A DNA stretch of 64,000 nucleotides from AAA164-E04 sp014239995 (GCA_029247315.1 JAQWLM010000037.1:37652-101651), one strand, 5' to 3'. Shown: positions 8,057 to 17,106, counted from the stretch's first letter. Made by a program: numbers and translations. Notes: generated by a model from the sequence alone, not told the origin.

Positions 8057-9517
8057 ATGGAAACCCACACCACACTGAACACCCTGCGCCAACGTTTTAT
8101 GGCTGGGGAGATATCCTCCAAGGATATTGTCGTAAGCTATTTGGACCGCATCGAACGGCTCAACCCACGTTTGAACGCACTCACTCACGTTGATGCAGAA
8201 GAGGCCCTCAGACAGGCTGATTTGGCTGATGATGCCCTGGTCTCCGACCCTGAAAGCAAAGGCAAGCCCCTTCTTGGTATGCCCATTGTGGTGAAGGACA
8301 ACATTGCACAGCTCGGTCAGCCTCTTACCTGTGCTTCGAAAATGCTTTCCCAATTTGTTGCTCCATATGATGCCACGGTGATTGAGAAGTGCAGGCAGGC
8401 TGGCGCGGTTCTGATGGGGCGCGCCAACCTGGATGAGTTTGCTATGGGAAGCTCTACCGAGCATTCCAGTTGCGGTGCCACATGTAACCCTTGGGAGGAG
8501 CAGTATATTCCTGGGGGATCCTCTGGGGGATCTGCGGCCGCAGTGACTGCTGACTTATGCGCGGCAGCGCTGGGTTCCGACACCGGAGGGTCGATCCGGC
8601 AGCCTGCTTCCTTCTGCGGTTGCGTGGGCTTGAAGCCAAGTTATGGTCGCGTTTCAAGGTATGGCCTTACTGCTTTTGCTTCCTCATTAGATCAGATTGG
8701 CCCCCTTTCCCGGGATGTACGTGATGCTGCCACCATGCTGGGGGTAATCGCTGGTCACGATGGCCTGGATTCAACCAGTGTTCGAAAGGATACTGAGGAT
8801 TTCACCTCGGAACTTGGTAGAGAAATCAAGGGACTCAAGGTCGGCTTGCCAAGGGAGTATTTTGTGGATGGCCTGTCCCCTGAGGTCAAATCGGCTGTCA
8901 CAGAGGCGGTGGCTCAATTCGAAAGTCTTGGAGCTGAAATCTCAGAGGTGTCCCTGCCGCATACCGAATACGCCATCGCGACCTACTATATCATTTGTAC
9001 GGCAGAGGCGAGTGCCAACCTGGCGCGATTCGATGGTATTCGCTACGGTCTTCGCGTCGATGGAAACGACCCTTTGCAAATGTATTCCAAAACGCGCGGA
9101 GCGGGATTTGGCTCGGAGGTCAAACGCCGTGTTATCCTTGGAACCTACGTGCTTAGCAGTGGTTACTACGATGCCTACTATCTGCGCGCCCAGAAGGTGC
9201 GCACCTTGATTCGAAAGGATTTTCAGGATGCCTTTCAAAAGGTGGATTTGCTCCTGACACCCACCGTTGCGGCGCCTGCCTTCAGGATGGGTGAAAAGTC
9301 GAAGGATCCCTTGCAGATGTATCTGACTGATATTTTTACTATTGCATCCAACCTGGTGGGCAATTGTGGCATCAGTTTACCATGCGGATTTTCCAAGGAA
9401 CCCCGTCTTCCCATTGGTTTGCAGCTGATGGGGCGCCCATTTGAGGAAACCACGCTTTTGCGAGCGGCTCATGCGTTTGAACAGGCTACTGAGTGGCATC
9501 GAATGCGCCCGGACTGA
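8057..9517 (+). CDS. gatA: Aspartyl/glutamyl-tRNA amidotransferase subunit A
   Basis: The 486-residue protein has the amidase signature of GatA: the catalytic Lys in MPIVVKDNI, the Gly/Ser-rich loop PGGSSGGSAAAV, and the cis-Ser/nucleophile Ser segment GSDTGGSIRQPASFCG. The C-terminal half carries the DIFTIASNLVGNCGISLP region. Its length is that of normal GatA. It releases ammonia from glutamine and channels it to GatB for transamidation of mischarged tRNA. It is co-directional with gatC, 32 bases downstream. A separate gatB gene must lie elsewhere in the genome, as is common. Confidence 0.97.
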   Translation: METHTTLNTLRQRFMAGEISSKDIVVSYLDRIERLNPRLNALTHVDAEEALRQADLADDALVSDPESKGKPLLGMPIVVKDNIAQLGQPLTCASKMLSQFVAPYDATVIEKCRQAGAVLMGRANLDEFAMGSSTEHSSCGATCNPWEEQYIPGGSSGGSAAAVTADLCAAALGSDTGGSIRQPASFCGCVGLKPSYGRVSRYGLTAFASSLDQIGPLSRDVRDAATMLGVIAGHDGLDSTSVRKDTEDFTSELGREIKGLKVGLPREYFVDGLSPEVKSAVTEAVAQFESLGAEISEVSLPHTEYAIATYYIICTAEASANLARFDGIRYGLRVDGNDPLQMYSKTRGAGFGSEVKRRVILGTYVLSSGYYDAYYLRAQKVRTLIRKDFQDAFQKVDLLLTPTVAAPAFRMGEKSKDPLQMYLTDIFTIASNLVGNCGISLPCGFSKEPRLPIGLQLMGRPFEETTLLRAAHAFEQATEWHRMRPD

Positions 9518-9591
9518 AAATGCTTCAGGTGCCGTCTGGGCGGTTCAACAAAATCCGGGCGTTCTTTGAGGTTGGCCGATCCCAGTCAATT

Positions 9592-9613
9592 CCCCCAAGA
9601 CACCGCTTGGGGG
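9592..9613. terminator. Hairpin between convergent gatA and ppiD-like genes
   Basis: The arms CCCCCAAG (9592-9599) and CTTGGGGG (9606-9613) can form an 8-bp stem with a 6-base loop. It sits in the 116-base gap between two converging genes, the normal place for a terminator. There is no clear T tract on either side, so it may act only as a weak or factor-assisted terminator. Confidence 0.45.
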
Positions 9614-9633
9614 GGGTAAAAGGCTATCACTCG

Positions 9634-11298
9634 CTAATTGTTGATGTTTTCCGTTCCAAAACCTGCAATAGCCTTCCTCTGTTCCTGCATCCACGCGGAA
9701 ACGGTTTCATTTAGCCGTGTTTGGCTCAATTCCTTGCTGAAATCAGCCATTTCAGTCGTCATGGTCTCTGTATCCGCTTCGACGAACGATTTAAGGTAAA
9801 GCACGCCAGCGCCATCGCTGGTTTCACTCACATCGCTTATGTTCTCGGGATTCATGGCGAAGGCCAGGTTCTGCAGCCAACTGACAGTGATGCGTCGGTC
9901 CTTGAGGTCTTCCAGAGAGCGCGTTGTTAACGAGAATGGTGGAATCTCCACAATCGTCTGGCCAAGCTCTTCACAGGCCTTGGTAAAGGTTTGTCCGCCG
10001 TCCATGGCTGTCTTGAGATTCTCGCGGACCTGTTTCGCCTCTTCGCGTGCGGCCTCCAGTTGTTTCTCTCGCCGAAAATCGCCGGTGACCCTTACACGGA
10101 CTTCATCCAGCGTAGGGGGATGATCCGGGATGATCTCCTCGAGAGCCAAGACGAAAATGGCATCTGTCGTCTCCATTGGACTTCCGATGGGCTCCTCTTC
10201 GGTCAGTTGATATGCCTGCTGGGTGAAAGTGAAGGGAACGCCCAAGCCTGGTGGGAGTTGGTTGCGTGAAAATTCCGAACTGATTTTCGATTCGATTTCC
10301 ATTTCCGTAGCCAGCTGCTCCAGCGCACCCGAGGAAAGATCCCCGAACTTGGCAAATCCCTGCATGAACTGTTTGGTGCGATCCACAGCCACGTCCAGGC
10401 CTTTCTTATTGAGTTCCTCGCTTCGGATCTGCTCCTTCGCCTTTTCCTCCGTAAGTGTGACACCATTTTCGGTGAATGAATTGGTACCCTTTTCGAGGTA
10501 AATTGCGTCGACCATGGCTTGAAGATTAGTGGATTGATTGAGCTGGGTCTCGGCCTCGGCAAGGTAGTTGGTGGCTGCGAATTTCACATAACGTATCTTG
10601 CGTTTTTCCTGCACACGATAGACAGCCATGTTGTTTGTGAAATAGGTTTCCAGGCCTGTCAGGTCCTGGGCGGCCGCTATGTGATTGGTGCGGGAGAAGA
10701 GAATCGCCATGGTCGTTGCCGACAGGTTGCGATCCCTGTAGACGCGCTCTATCTCCCTTGGTGGGATGAGTTCACCGCTAAGACTGACGAGGGAGGTCAA
10801 CTGTCCAATGCCGATCTGGTTTGCTGCGTAGCGGTTCAGATCCTCCTCCGTCATGCCCCGCGCCTTGATATTCTCCAGAACTGTATCGTAAAGTTCACGG
10901 CGAAAGGCTTCCGTTTCCGGATCCGAGAAAAAATTGACCTTCCATTTCGCCACAGCCTCGTCGCCCACTTGCATTCCCATTGCATCAAGTTTTCGCAACA
11001 TGACCAGGCGACTGCGCGCCTGTTGCTGGGGGTCAAACCCAAACTGATTGCCGAGTTGTTCCGGCCAGCGTCCCATCTGAAGGTAGACCTGAAGCGACAC
11101 CTCTCCATAAGCGTTCTGGTATTCCTCTTGTGTGACGTTTTGGCCATCAATGGTGCCGACAACATTGCCTCCCTGCGAGGTACCACCTCCCCCACCAGTC
11201 CCCACTGTTGGAGTGAAGAAAATAACAAAGGATACGATCACTGCGGCAATGATAAAGACAAACAACCATTGCTGGTGTTTTCTGATATGTGCAAACAT
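9634..11298 (-). CDS. PpiD/SurA-N-like periplasmic chaperone without a recognisable rotamase domain
   Basis: The 554-residue protein has one N-terminal TM anchor (WLFVFIIAAVIVSFVIFF, residues 11-28), a Gly-rich linker, and a SurA_N/PpiD-like helical region starting with GTIDGQNVTQEEYQ. The middle (about 225-345) occupies the place of the parvulin domain but lacks the usual HILV-type parvulin motif, so catalytic activity is doubtful. The C-terminal part is helical and charged. PpiD proteins help newly exported proteins leave the Sec translocon; a membrane-anchored periplasmic chaperone is the likely role. It is the only gene of its transcription unit, with divergent and convergent neighbours. 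Confidence 0.82.
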   Translation of the reverse strand: MFAHIRKHQQWLFVFIIAAVIVSFVIFFTPTVGTGGGGGTSQGGNVVGTIDGQNVTQEEYQNAYGEVSLQVYLQMGRWPEQLGNQFGFDPQQQARSRLVMLRKLDAMGMQVGDEAVAKWKVNFFSDPETEAFRRELYDTVLENIKARGMTEEDLNRYAANQIGIGQLTSLVSLSGELIPPREIERVYRDRNLSATTMAILFSRTNHIAAAQDLTGLETYFTNNMAVYRVQEKRKIRYVKFAATNYLAEAETQLNQSTNLQAMVDAIYLEKGTNSFTENGVTLTEEKAKEQIRSEELNKKGLDVAVDRTKQFMQGFAKFGDLSSGALEQLATEMEIESKISSEFSRNQLPPGLGVPFTFTQQAYQLTEEEPIGSPMETTDAIFVLALEEIIPDHPPTLDEVRVRVTGDFRREKQLEAAREEAKQVRENLKTAMDGGQTFTKACEELGQTIVEIPPFSLTTRSLEDLKDRRITVSWLQNLAFAMNPENISDVSETSDGAGVLYLKSFVEADTETMTTEMADFSKELSQTRLNETVSAWMQEQRKAIAGFGTENINN

Positions 11299-11485
11299 GG
11301 CTCTTTACTAATAAATGCAACGCCCTTGTGGGCGCCAAAAGGCTTGACGAAATTAAAATGTCAAAGTGGCGCACAGTAACCATCCTCATGGGCCGAGGTC
11401 AAATCCAAAAAACGAATCATTTTAGCATCATCAGCCCTTTCGGAATCATCTTTACACCCAAACCGGTCTCCGGTATCGCTTTTTA
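11299..11485. other. Divergent intergenic region
   Basis: This 187-base gap separates the start of the ppiD-like gene (minus) from the start of a lipoprotein gene (plus), so it should carry both promoters. I could not choose convincing -35/-10 pairs, and there is no coding frame of note. Confidence 0.35.
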
Positions 11486-11887
11486 ATGACTCGTTCGATG
11501 ATCTTGAAGGTATTTTTGATGACCCTATTCGTTATGCTGCAGACCGGCTGCGTGCGGTCTACGATCGTCAATCTCACCCCATCCCAACTCTCCCGTAACG
11601 CCCAAGGGACCTATCGATTCGAAGCCGCCTGGGACAGTAACCAGCGCAGTATCGCCGATGAGTCAATCAAGGCATATGTGGTTTTGGACGAAGTGCATTA
11701 CCCCATGGAGCGGATCCCGGTGGTAAAGGACCGTTGGGAGGTCATGATCCCTGTGAATCAGAAACCCAAAGGCCATGCCTACCACATGAAATTTGATTTC
11801 TCATACCATAGTTTTCCCGAAATGAAACCGAGTAGCCTGCGCACGGAGCCTTTTACCCTCAAAATTGTCGAGCCCAATGCCCCTTGA
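11486..11887 (+). CDS. Small uncharacterised lipoprotein
   Basis: The 133-residue protein opens with a lipoprotein signal peptide ending in the lipobox LQTGC (Cys22), which implies lipid modification and membrane anchoring. The mature part is about 110 residues, rich in beta-strand-like stretches (YRFEAAW, AYVVLDEVHYPMER, WEVMIPV, HAYHMKFDFSY), suggesting a single small beta-sandwich. I do not recognise a named family. It sits alone between the divergent ppiD-like gene and the convergent comEC gene, whose end is 5 bases away. Confidence 0.8.
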   Translation: MTRSMILKVFLMTLFVMLQTGCVRSTIVNLTPSQLSRNAQGTYRFEAAWDSNQRSIADESIKAYVVLDEVHYPMERIPVVKDRWEVMIPVNQKPKGHAYHMKFDFSYHSFPEMKPSSLRTEPFTLKIVEPNAP

Positions 11888-11892
11888 AGCCA

Positions 11893-14343
11893 TCAGAGAG
11901 ATTCCATCACCGGTAATTTCTCTTGCTTCAGGATTCTCTGTTTGCCCCTGGTGGGTGTGACCTCAAGGCTTTTACCGGCGGCCCTCAAACGAATTAATCC
12001 CGCCGACCCCGTATCCCAAATTTCGGTCATGCCACGGTCGGTATTTGCCTTAAGTGTCTGTACCCAGCGATCTTGTCGCCCTGCGGCGATACCAGAGACC
12101 ACGATCATCCGAGGTTCAAGACGACGCATCCACGTGTGATTGAAGGGGGTTCGTTGGTCCGGGCGGTTCACGACCAACACATCCACCTTCAAGGCTGGAT
12201 ACAGGTTGCCAAGCTGGACCATACCTTCGCGACTCAGGTCTCCCAGCAATAAGACACGATGTCCAGCCATATGAATCAGCAAGACAAGTGTCGCATCATC
12301 CGCGGTGCGGTAGAGACCGCTATTGGATGGGTAAAGGATTTCGACGTGTTGCTTTCTTGTGCCCGCCTGCCCGGCTTGCAGCGATAGCTTGTTCTTTTTA
12401 GTCCAATTCATCGCCTCCTTGAAGTATGGAGATCGATATCCACCCGGAAAAGCGATCACGGAGGATGGTGGATAGCGGACCGCAAGCTTGGAAAAACCTG
12501 CCATGTGGTGCGCATCTCCGTGTGAAATCCACACGCTTGGAAGATGATCCACACCCTGGGATTCCAGAAATGGAATGGTGACATGTTCCATGGCCCTGGC
12601 ATTGCCACCGTCCAGCAGGAAATCCATTCTCGAACCGGGTTGGTTGACCCATATGGCTTCCCCGTTTGCAACAGGCAGGATGTCGATGGATTGGCTGGAA
12701 ATGCTTTTTTGAAAATGTAGGCCAAGCATACCGAGGATCATACAAGCGCACCCTGCAGCAAAAACCCGTTTAAATTTGGAATTTCCCAATCCTGTTGCCA
12801 ATAAAACGATCAATGTGAAATAGAAATAGAGCAGTGCGTCAGGCAAAGGAGCGACATAAAAATGGGAACCTCTCAGGTCAGCCATCCAATGACTCAATGT
12901 CAGCATGGATTGCATCCAGAACCATCCGCTGTGATTGAAGAGTTCGGTTAAAGCGGGTGCCCATGCCGCGCAAAAAAGACTTCCCATCGCGCAGCTGATG
13001 ACCAAACCGACCAAGGGGACCAGTATGAGATTGCCCAACACCCCGACCGGGGTGACGAGGTGAAATTGCTGCCATATAATGGGTAAACTCCCCAACCAGG
13101 CCGCCAATGAAATGGCCAGAGGCAGGGACGCTTTCCTGGAAACCCAACTCCTGGCATGTTCTTGCCATGTCCATCTTTCCCTCAGGATCCATGGATCAGG
13201 CTGTGTCCATTCGAGTAGTTTCTTGTGCAGGCGGGGCGTGATGGTTGTCAGACTCAGAACAACCCCGAAGGAAAGTTGAAAGCCTACTTGAAACAATTGT
13301 GATGGTTGCCAGACAAGGATGACCCAGGCTGCTGTAAACAGCGTGTTGACCATCATGGTCGGGCGATTCAGTAGCCAGGCGGCAGACATAATGGACATCA
13401 TCACGCCTGCGCGAATAGCGGAGGTTTGCCAACCGCTGACCGCGATGTACGCCCAAGTGATGCTGGAGGCTATAAGAATGCAAATCCACGGTGCGATAGG
13501 TAACAAGCGCATGCAGCCAAGTGCCAGACCGGCGACGATCGCCACGTGCATGCCGCTAATGGCAAAGACATGCATCGAGCCCGACCAGCGGAACGGTATG
13601 AGCATGTCATCATGCAGCCAGGTTTTCCAACCAAGGACCATGGCCCATTGAAGTTTTATCGAATCATCCATCACAGGAAGACCGCGCATCATGGTTTTCA
13701 TGGCCCATGCACGAAATTGGTCCGTCCATGGTCTCTTGGGGATGTAATTTGCGTTGGGATTGACAGCCCAGGCATCCGGAGTTTCTGCTGAAAGTAACTG
13801 GTAAATACCGCGCTGTCTGAGATGGTTTCCGTAATCAAAAAGATCATCAGCAAGCGGCTCTGGGGGGCGTGTCAGAACCCCGCTTATTGTGGTCGGAACT
13901 CCCATGTAAAACGTGTCAGGAAGGACTCCCCAAGTTTTTACCAAAACGATTCCACTTGCTGGTATGACGCGCGTTCCATGAGAAATCTGATGTACCTTTA
14001 TGGTTGTCAGGCTGCTCTCAAGTTCGATGCCATTCCGGGATTGAATCTTGGGGCGTGGCGTTTCGAGGAGTTTGCCCTCTATTGTCACATACCATCCTTC
14101 TCCAAGTTCCAGTTGACGCAAATCCGAGGGATGCGTAGAGCGCATCTCCATGCTGCCCAGGGATGCCCCAGTCAATAAGAGCAAGCTGATCAGACAATCC
14201 CTGCGGGTGTTGCGGAATGCAAGGAATCCCAAGCCTGCGATGATGGCAAGCGCCAACCAAAGTGATGTCGGCAGAGGAACCATATGATCCAGCCAGATGC
14301 CAGTTGCAAAAACGACAACAATCTTGAGCATTGGGTATGCCAT
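11893..14343 (-). CDS. comEC: ComEC/Rec2-type DNA internalisation protein
   Basis: The 816-residue protein has the three ComEC parts: N-terminal TM segments with a DUF4131-like region (GEGWYVTIEGKLLETPRP), the Competence domain with many TM helices (FAISGMHVAIVAGLALG, SAIRAGVMM), and a C-terminal metallo-beta-lactamase-like domain (LPVANGEAIWVNQPG, SHGDAHHMAG, LLLGDLS). ComEC forms the inner-membrane channel for single-stranded DNA during natural transformation. The metal motif reads SHGDAHHMAG where most family members have an Asp before the second His, so one ligand is changed. It is 12 bases downstream of the VanZ-like gene on the same strand. Confidence 0.93.
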   Translation of the reverse strand: MAYPMLKIVVVFATGIWLDHMVPLPTSLWLALAIIAGLGFLAFRNTRRDCLISLLLLTGASLGSMEMRSTHPSDLRQLELGEGWYVTIEGKLLETPRPKIQSRNGIELESSLTTIKVHQISHGTRVIPASGIVLVKTWGVLPDTFYMGVPTTISGVLTRPPEPLADDLFDYGNHLRQRGIYQLLSAETPDAWAVNPNANYIPKRPWTDQFRAWAMKTMMRGLPVMDDSIKLQWAMVLGWKTWLHDDMLIPFRWSGSMHVFAISGMHVAIVAGLALGCMRLLPIAPWICILIASSITWAYIAVSGWQTSAIRAGVMMSIMSAAWLLNRPTMMVNTLFTAAWVILVWQPSQLFQVGFQLSFGVVLSLTTITPRLHKKLLEWTQPDPWILRERWTWQEHARSWVSRKASLPLAISLAAWLGSLPIIWQQFHLVTPVGVLGNLILVPLVGLVISCAMGSLFCAAWAPALTELFNHSGWFWMQSMLTLSHWMADLRGSHFYVAPLPDALLYFYFTLIVLLATGLGNSKFKRVFAAGCACMILGMLGLHFQKSISSQSIDILPVANGEAIWVNQPGSRMDFLLDGGNARAMEHVTIPFLESQGVDHLPSVWISHGDAHHMAGFSKLAVRYPPSSVIAFPGGYRSPYFKEAMNWTKKNKLSLQAGQAGTRKQHVEILYPSNSGLYRTADDATLVLLIHMAGHRVLLLGDLSREGMVQLGNLYPALKVDVLVVNRPDQRTPFNHTWMRRLEPRMIVVSGIAAGRQDRWVQTLKANTDRGMTEIWDTGSAGLIRLRAAGKSLEVTPTRGKQRILKQEKLPVMESL

Positions 14344-14355
14344 GCATCTCTCCTC

Positions 14356-14907
14356 TTACCTTTTGCTGCGCCAGTAAATCCAGATCAGGGCCGCGGAGGT
14401 GCCCATGCCATCCAGGGTTACATCCATGCCGCTTCCCATTCGATGGTGGGTGAGGGTTTGATGCCACTCATCCAATCCTGCGAAGATGACGCATCCAGTG
14501 AGTGTCCACCAGGCTGCCCCCATGCTCCATACCGCAATGGGGCGTGCATACTTGCGGTTCAAGGCTCGATACATCAGTAAGCACAGAATGGCATACTCGC
14601 TGAAGTGGCCTGATTTGCGGATGAGAAATTGAACACCCGCAATGGTTGAATCCTCCACACCTGGTATCAGGAAACGCATGAGGGGTCCAATGATTCGAGA
14701 GGTTTGTTGGCTTGAGAAGTGATCTGTCGAAAAAAGTGAAATCACAAGCATCCAAAGTAGGGGTGGACCCCAAAACAACAACCAATGTCTCGTGGAGACA
14801 GGGTCGCAGGATGCATGCCCGGAAATGCATGCCTTTCCTGATGCTGTTTTTTTCTCCTTCCTAATCAAGGGAGTCTTACTTTCTTTGCAGTCACCGGCAT
14901 CTCGCAT
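14356..14907 (-). CDS. VanZ-like family membrane protein
   Basis: The 183-residue protein has a positively charged N-terminal tail of about 40 residues, then four TM segments. VanZ-type landmarks are present: LFSTDHFSS, RKSGHFSEYAIL, and the C-terminal DEWHQTLTHHRMGSGMDVT segment. VanZ-like proteins are small integral membrane proteins; the named member gives low-level teicoplanin resistance, but most have no known role. The gene precedes comEC by 12 bases, so the two are likely co-transcribed. The function here cannot be derived from sequence. Confidence 0.9.
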   Translation of the reverse strand: MRDAGDCKESKTPLIRKEKKTASGKACISGHASCDPVSTRHWLLFWGPPLLWMLVISLFSTDHFSSQQTSRIIGPLMRFLIPGVEDSTIAGVQFLIRKSGHFSEYAILCLLMYRALNRKYARPIAVWSMGAAWWTLTGCVIFAGLDEWHQTLTHHRMGSGMDVTLDGMGTSAALIWIYWRSKR

Positions 14908-14990
14908 GGCGTTTTCTACCGGGTTGCCTCTGGTAAATCAGATGTTCGATAAATAGGGGTTGTGCCGGCCTCGGTTTTCTATCGTGTGCA

Positions 14991-15224
14991 TCAAAAGGTG
15001 AATGTGTCGTTCATGCAACCACAGTGGGGACACCTGGCACGTTCGACGGTTGGGTCATCCGTATAGACAAAGTCACAATCCGAGCATCGAAAGACTCGGT
15101 CATCCGTTTCTTTGGGCTCAAATCTGCGGCGGCGTATTTCAGAGTAGATGACGCAGAAAAGAATCGCAAAGAGCCAAACTGAGACATAGACAAAAATCCA
15201 TTCGCTCATGCTACTGATATTCAT
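14991..15224 (-). CDS. Small membrane protein with zinc-ribbon-like tail
   Basis: The 77-residue protein has one TM helix (about residues 9-29, IFVYVSVWLFAILFCVIYSE), a basic stretch RRRRF, and a C-terminal pair of CxxC motifs (CSDCDFVYTDD, then CPHCGC) typical of a rubredoxin-like zinc ribbon. The ribbon would face the cytoplasm by the positive-inside rule. Its start overlaps the stop of the TonB-like gene by four bases (ATGA), making it the last gene of the exbB-exbD operon. I do not know a named family; the operon position suggests it serves the energised envelope complex. Confidence 0.75.
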   Translation of the reverse strand: MNISSMSEWIFVYVSVWLFAILFCVIYSEIRRRRFEPKETDDRVFRCSDCDFVYTDDPTVERARCPHCGCMNDTFTF

Positions 15225-16015
15225 CGAACTTCCTCTCCCTTTTGAGGTGTCTTTTCAAGCCTTCTATCTCTCAAGGTCTCCGGCCATTTAAATTCAATTT
15301 CTCCCCACTGGAGTCGATCTGGATTGGGTTTATTTGCCTTTTGGATACGTTGGAATCGCATGTTTTTGACCCCTGAAATGGTTTCCTGTATGTATCGGCT
15401 TTGGAGTGGATCCGCTGCGGGTGGGTCGAGGAGGCGGACGGATTGCACGAAGCCCAGCGGATTGATCCCTATCTGCAGGCGGGTGGGAGGCAGGAGTGTT
15501 GAACCCTCCCAGAGCGGCAGTTCCGGTATCGATTGAGGTTGGCGATCGGCAAGGTTTGGACTGAAAGATATTTGGAGACCTTTCTGATGGCCAGTTGGTA
15601 TGACCCTCTGATGCGTTAATTGGGCTCTTGGTTTGGAGAGGGGGCGCCACTTGTTGCGTGACACTTCATCCAAGTACGCTGCCAGGGTTTTTCCCCACTG
15701 ACTGGTTGATGACTTGAGATAGCGTGGTGATTCACTCCACTCGATGTAGGAGTTGGGACTCTTGAAGGATTTGTTCCACAGGTCCCCCGTAAACCCTCTC
15801 TCATTGGATTGGGCCACAAGCAGCGGATCACCTACCATGGGATGATTGAGAATGATTTTATCCCACCTTGTTCCAGCAGCTATAAGCACGGGTGTTGTGG
15901 TCCTCGTTTTGGTGATTCTGGAGGGATCTGGAAATGGGATTTGACAAATCCAGAGCAAGGCACCGTGCAACAGTGCAATTAATCCGTATAGGCTTAAATT
16001 ATTCCTGCGGATCAT
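15221..16015 (-). CDS. Probable TonB/TolA-like energy transducer
   Basis: The 264-residue protein has a single N-terminal TM helix (LSLYGLIALLHGALLWIC, residues 7-24), a long polar middle, and a C-terminal region with LQIGINPLGFVQSVRLLDPP followed by a helix and a KNMRFQ segment. That order resembles the TonB C-terminal fold (GxV...V strand, helix, FxP strand). With exbB and exbD directly upstream this gene holds the tonB/tolA position. Sequence similarity to TonB is weak, so the assignment is mainly inference from position and topology. It overlaps the downstream zinc-ribbon gene by four bases. Confidence 0.6.
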   Translation of the reverse strand: MIRRNNLSLYGLIALLHGALLWICQIPFPDPSRITKTRTTTPVLIAAGTRWDKIILNHPMVGDPLLVAQSNERGFTGDLWNKSFKSPNSYIEWSESPRYLKSSTSQWGKTLAAYLDEVSRNKWRPLSKPRAQLTHQRVIPTGHQKGLQISFSPNLADRQPQSIPELPLWEGSTLLPPTRLQIGINPLGFVQSVRLLDPPAADPLQSRYIQETISGVKNMRFQRIQKANKPNPDRLQWGEIEFKWPETLRDRRLEKTPQKGEEVR

Positions 16016-16032
16016 ACCGGTGTCATTGATGC

Positions 16033-16467
16033 TTACTCACTCAGGGGTGGTGAAAAAGGTTTTGTCTTGGTGGCCCAGAGGGTGCGTGAAACACCAGAGC
16101 GGGATGCCATATGACAAATCTCCAGTACGACAGCCAGATTCGCCTGCTGATCTCCCTGGATGACCAGCGTTGGGGGAGATTCAAACCGCTCCACAATGGC
16201 CTGCAGGCGTTTCGAAAATGTCGTTGCTTCCACATGCTGGCTTTCAAAGAATATCTTGCCTTGTGCGTCCACGGCGACCGTGATGACCGGTGGAAGGATG
16301 CCAGGTACCGTGTTTTCACCGATTTCTGGAAGCTCGATTTGGACGCCAGGCGAGTAAACCATCAGCGTGCTGAAAACCAGCATCAGGCTAAGCAGAAAAA
16401 AGATTCCCGCAAAGGGTGCCACATCCAGTTGACCGCGGAACAGCTTCGCATTGCGGTGGAATTTCAT
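16033..16467 (-). CDS. ExbD/TolR-type proton channel subunit
   Basis: The 144-residue protein has the ExbD/TolR pattern: short cytoplasmic N-terminus with LDVAPF, one TM helix (about 19-39), then a periplasmic domain with VQIELPE, ITVAVDAQGKIFFE and LVIQGDQQANLAVVLEI. The conserved TM Asp found in TolR/ExbD just after the cytoplasmic segment is represented by Asp15 in QLDVAPF. It works with the ExbB/TolQ pentamer to convert proton flow into force on a TonB/TolA-like partner. It lies 9 bases after the exbB-like gene and 17 bases before the TonB-like gene. Confidence 0.92.
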   Translation of the reverse strand: MKFHRNAKLFRGQLDVAPFAGIFFLLSLMLVFSTLMVYSPGVQIELPEIGENTVPGILPPVITVAVDAQGKIFFESQHVEATTFSKRLQAIVERFESPPTLVIQGDQQANLAVVLEICHMASRSGVSRTLWATKTKPFSPPLSE

Positions 16468-16476
16468 GCTTGATTT

Positions 16477-17106
16477 CTATTCCCTGCTGCCAAATGTCTC
16501 GATCACAATATTGACAATTTCAGAGGATGCTTTCTCCATGTCCAGGACGATGGAGTTGACGCGGCTTACAAGGTAATTGTATGCCGCATAGCTTGGGATG
16601 GCAACAGCGATGCCACCGGCGGTGCATATCAGCGCTTTCCAGATGCCTTCAGCCATTTCAGGAATCCTTGCATACAGGCCTGCTTCAGCAATGTGCCTGA
16701 ACGTATCCATCATGCCCAAGGCTGTCCCCAAAAGTCCGATCAAGGGAGCGATCTGCGCGACGGTGGCCAGTAGGTTCAATTTTTCCTCCAGCCGCGGCAC
16801 TTCCATTAACCCAGCTTCCTCCAGTGATTCACGAATCCCTTCCTTTCCCCTTTCACGACTCAGGATAGCTGACTTGACCAATCGTGCCACCGGTCCAGGG
16901 GTGGCTTCACAAATGGAGATCGCTTCCACCACATTATCGCGTTTGAGGACATTCCTTACGCCATTGATAAACTCCATGGAATTGATCTGGGATCTGTGAT
17001 AATGGAGCAGTCGTTCCACGAAGACACTGGCTGCTGCCACGCTGGCCAGCACAAGCAGCCACATGACGGGTCCTCCCTGGTTAATGATTTCCGGCGTATA
17101 CTGCAT
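16477..17106 (-). CDS. ExbB/TolQ/MotA-type proton channel subunit
   Basis: With the ATG at 17106 the protein has 209 residues and the expected three TM helices: an N-terminal one (VMWLLVLASVAAASVFVE), and two near the C-terminus within the MotA/TolQ/ExbB domain (LLATVAQIAPLIGLLGTALGMM split around Pro; AEGIWKALICTAGGIAVAIP). The GLLGTALGMM segment and following Thr are hallmarks of the family. A longer frame opening with GTG at 17205 adds 33 residues unlike any ExbB. It starts the operon exbB-exbD-TonB-like-zinc ribbon. TolB and Pal are not nearby, so an Exb-type role in outer-membrane transport is as likely as a Tol role. Confidence 0.92.
   Translation of the reverse strand: MQYTPEIINQGGPVMWLLVLASVAAASVFVERLLHYHRSQINSMEFINGVRNVLKRDNVVEAISICEATPGPVARLVKSAILSRERGKEGIRESLEEAGLMEVPRLEEKLNLLATVAQIAPLIGLLGTALGMMDTFRHIAEAGLYARIPEMAEGIWKALICTAGGIAVAIPSYAAYNYLVSRVNSIVLDMEKASSEIVNIVIETFGSRE

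Noticed and set aside
7844..8464. 206-residue minus-strand frame opposite gatC/gatA
   Set aside because: It is antisense to two certain genes and has no recognisable domain.
10519..11379. 286-residue plus-strand frame opposite the ppiD-like gene
   Set aside because: It is antisense to a clear coding gene, has no motif, and its composition is that of a shadow frame.
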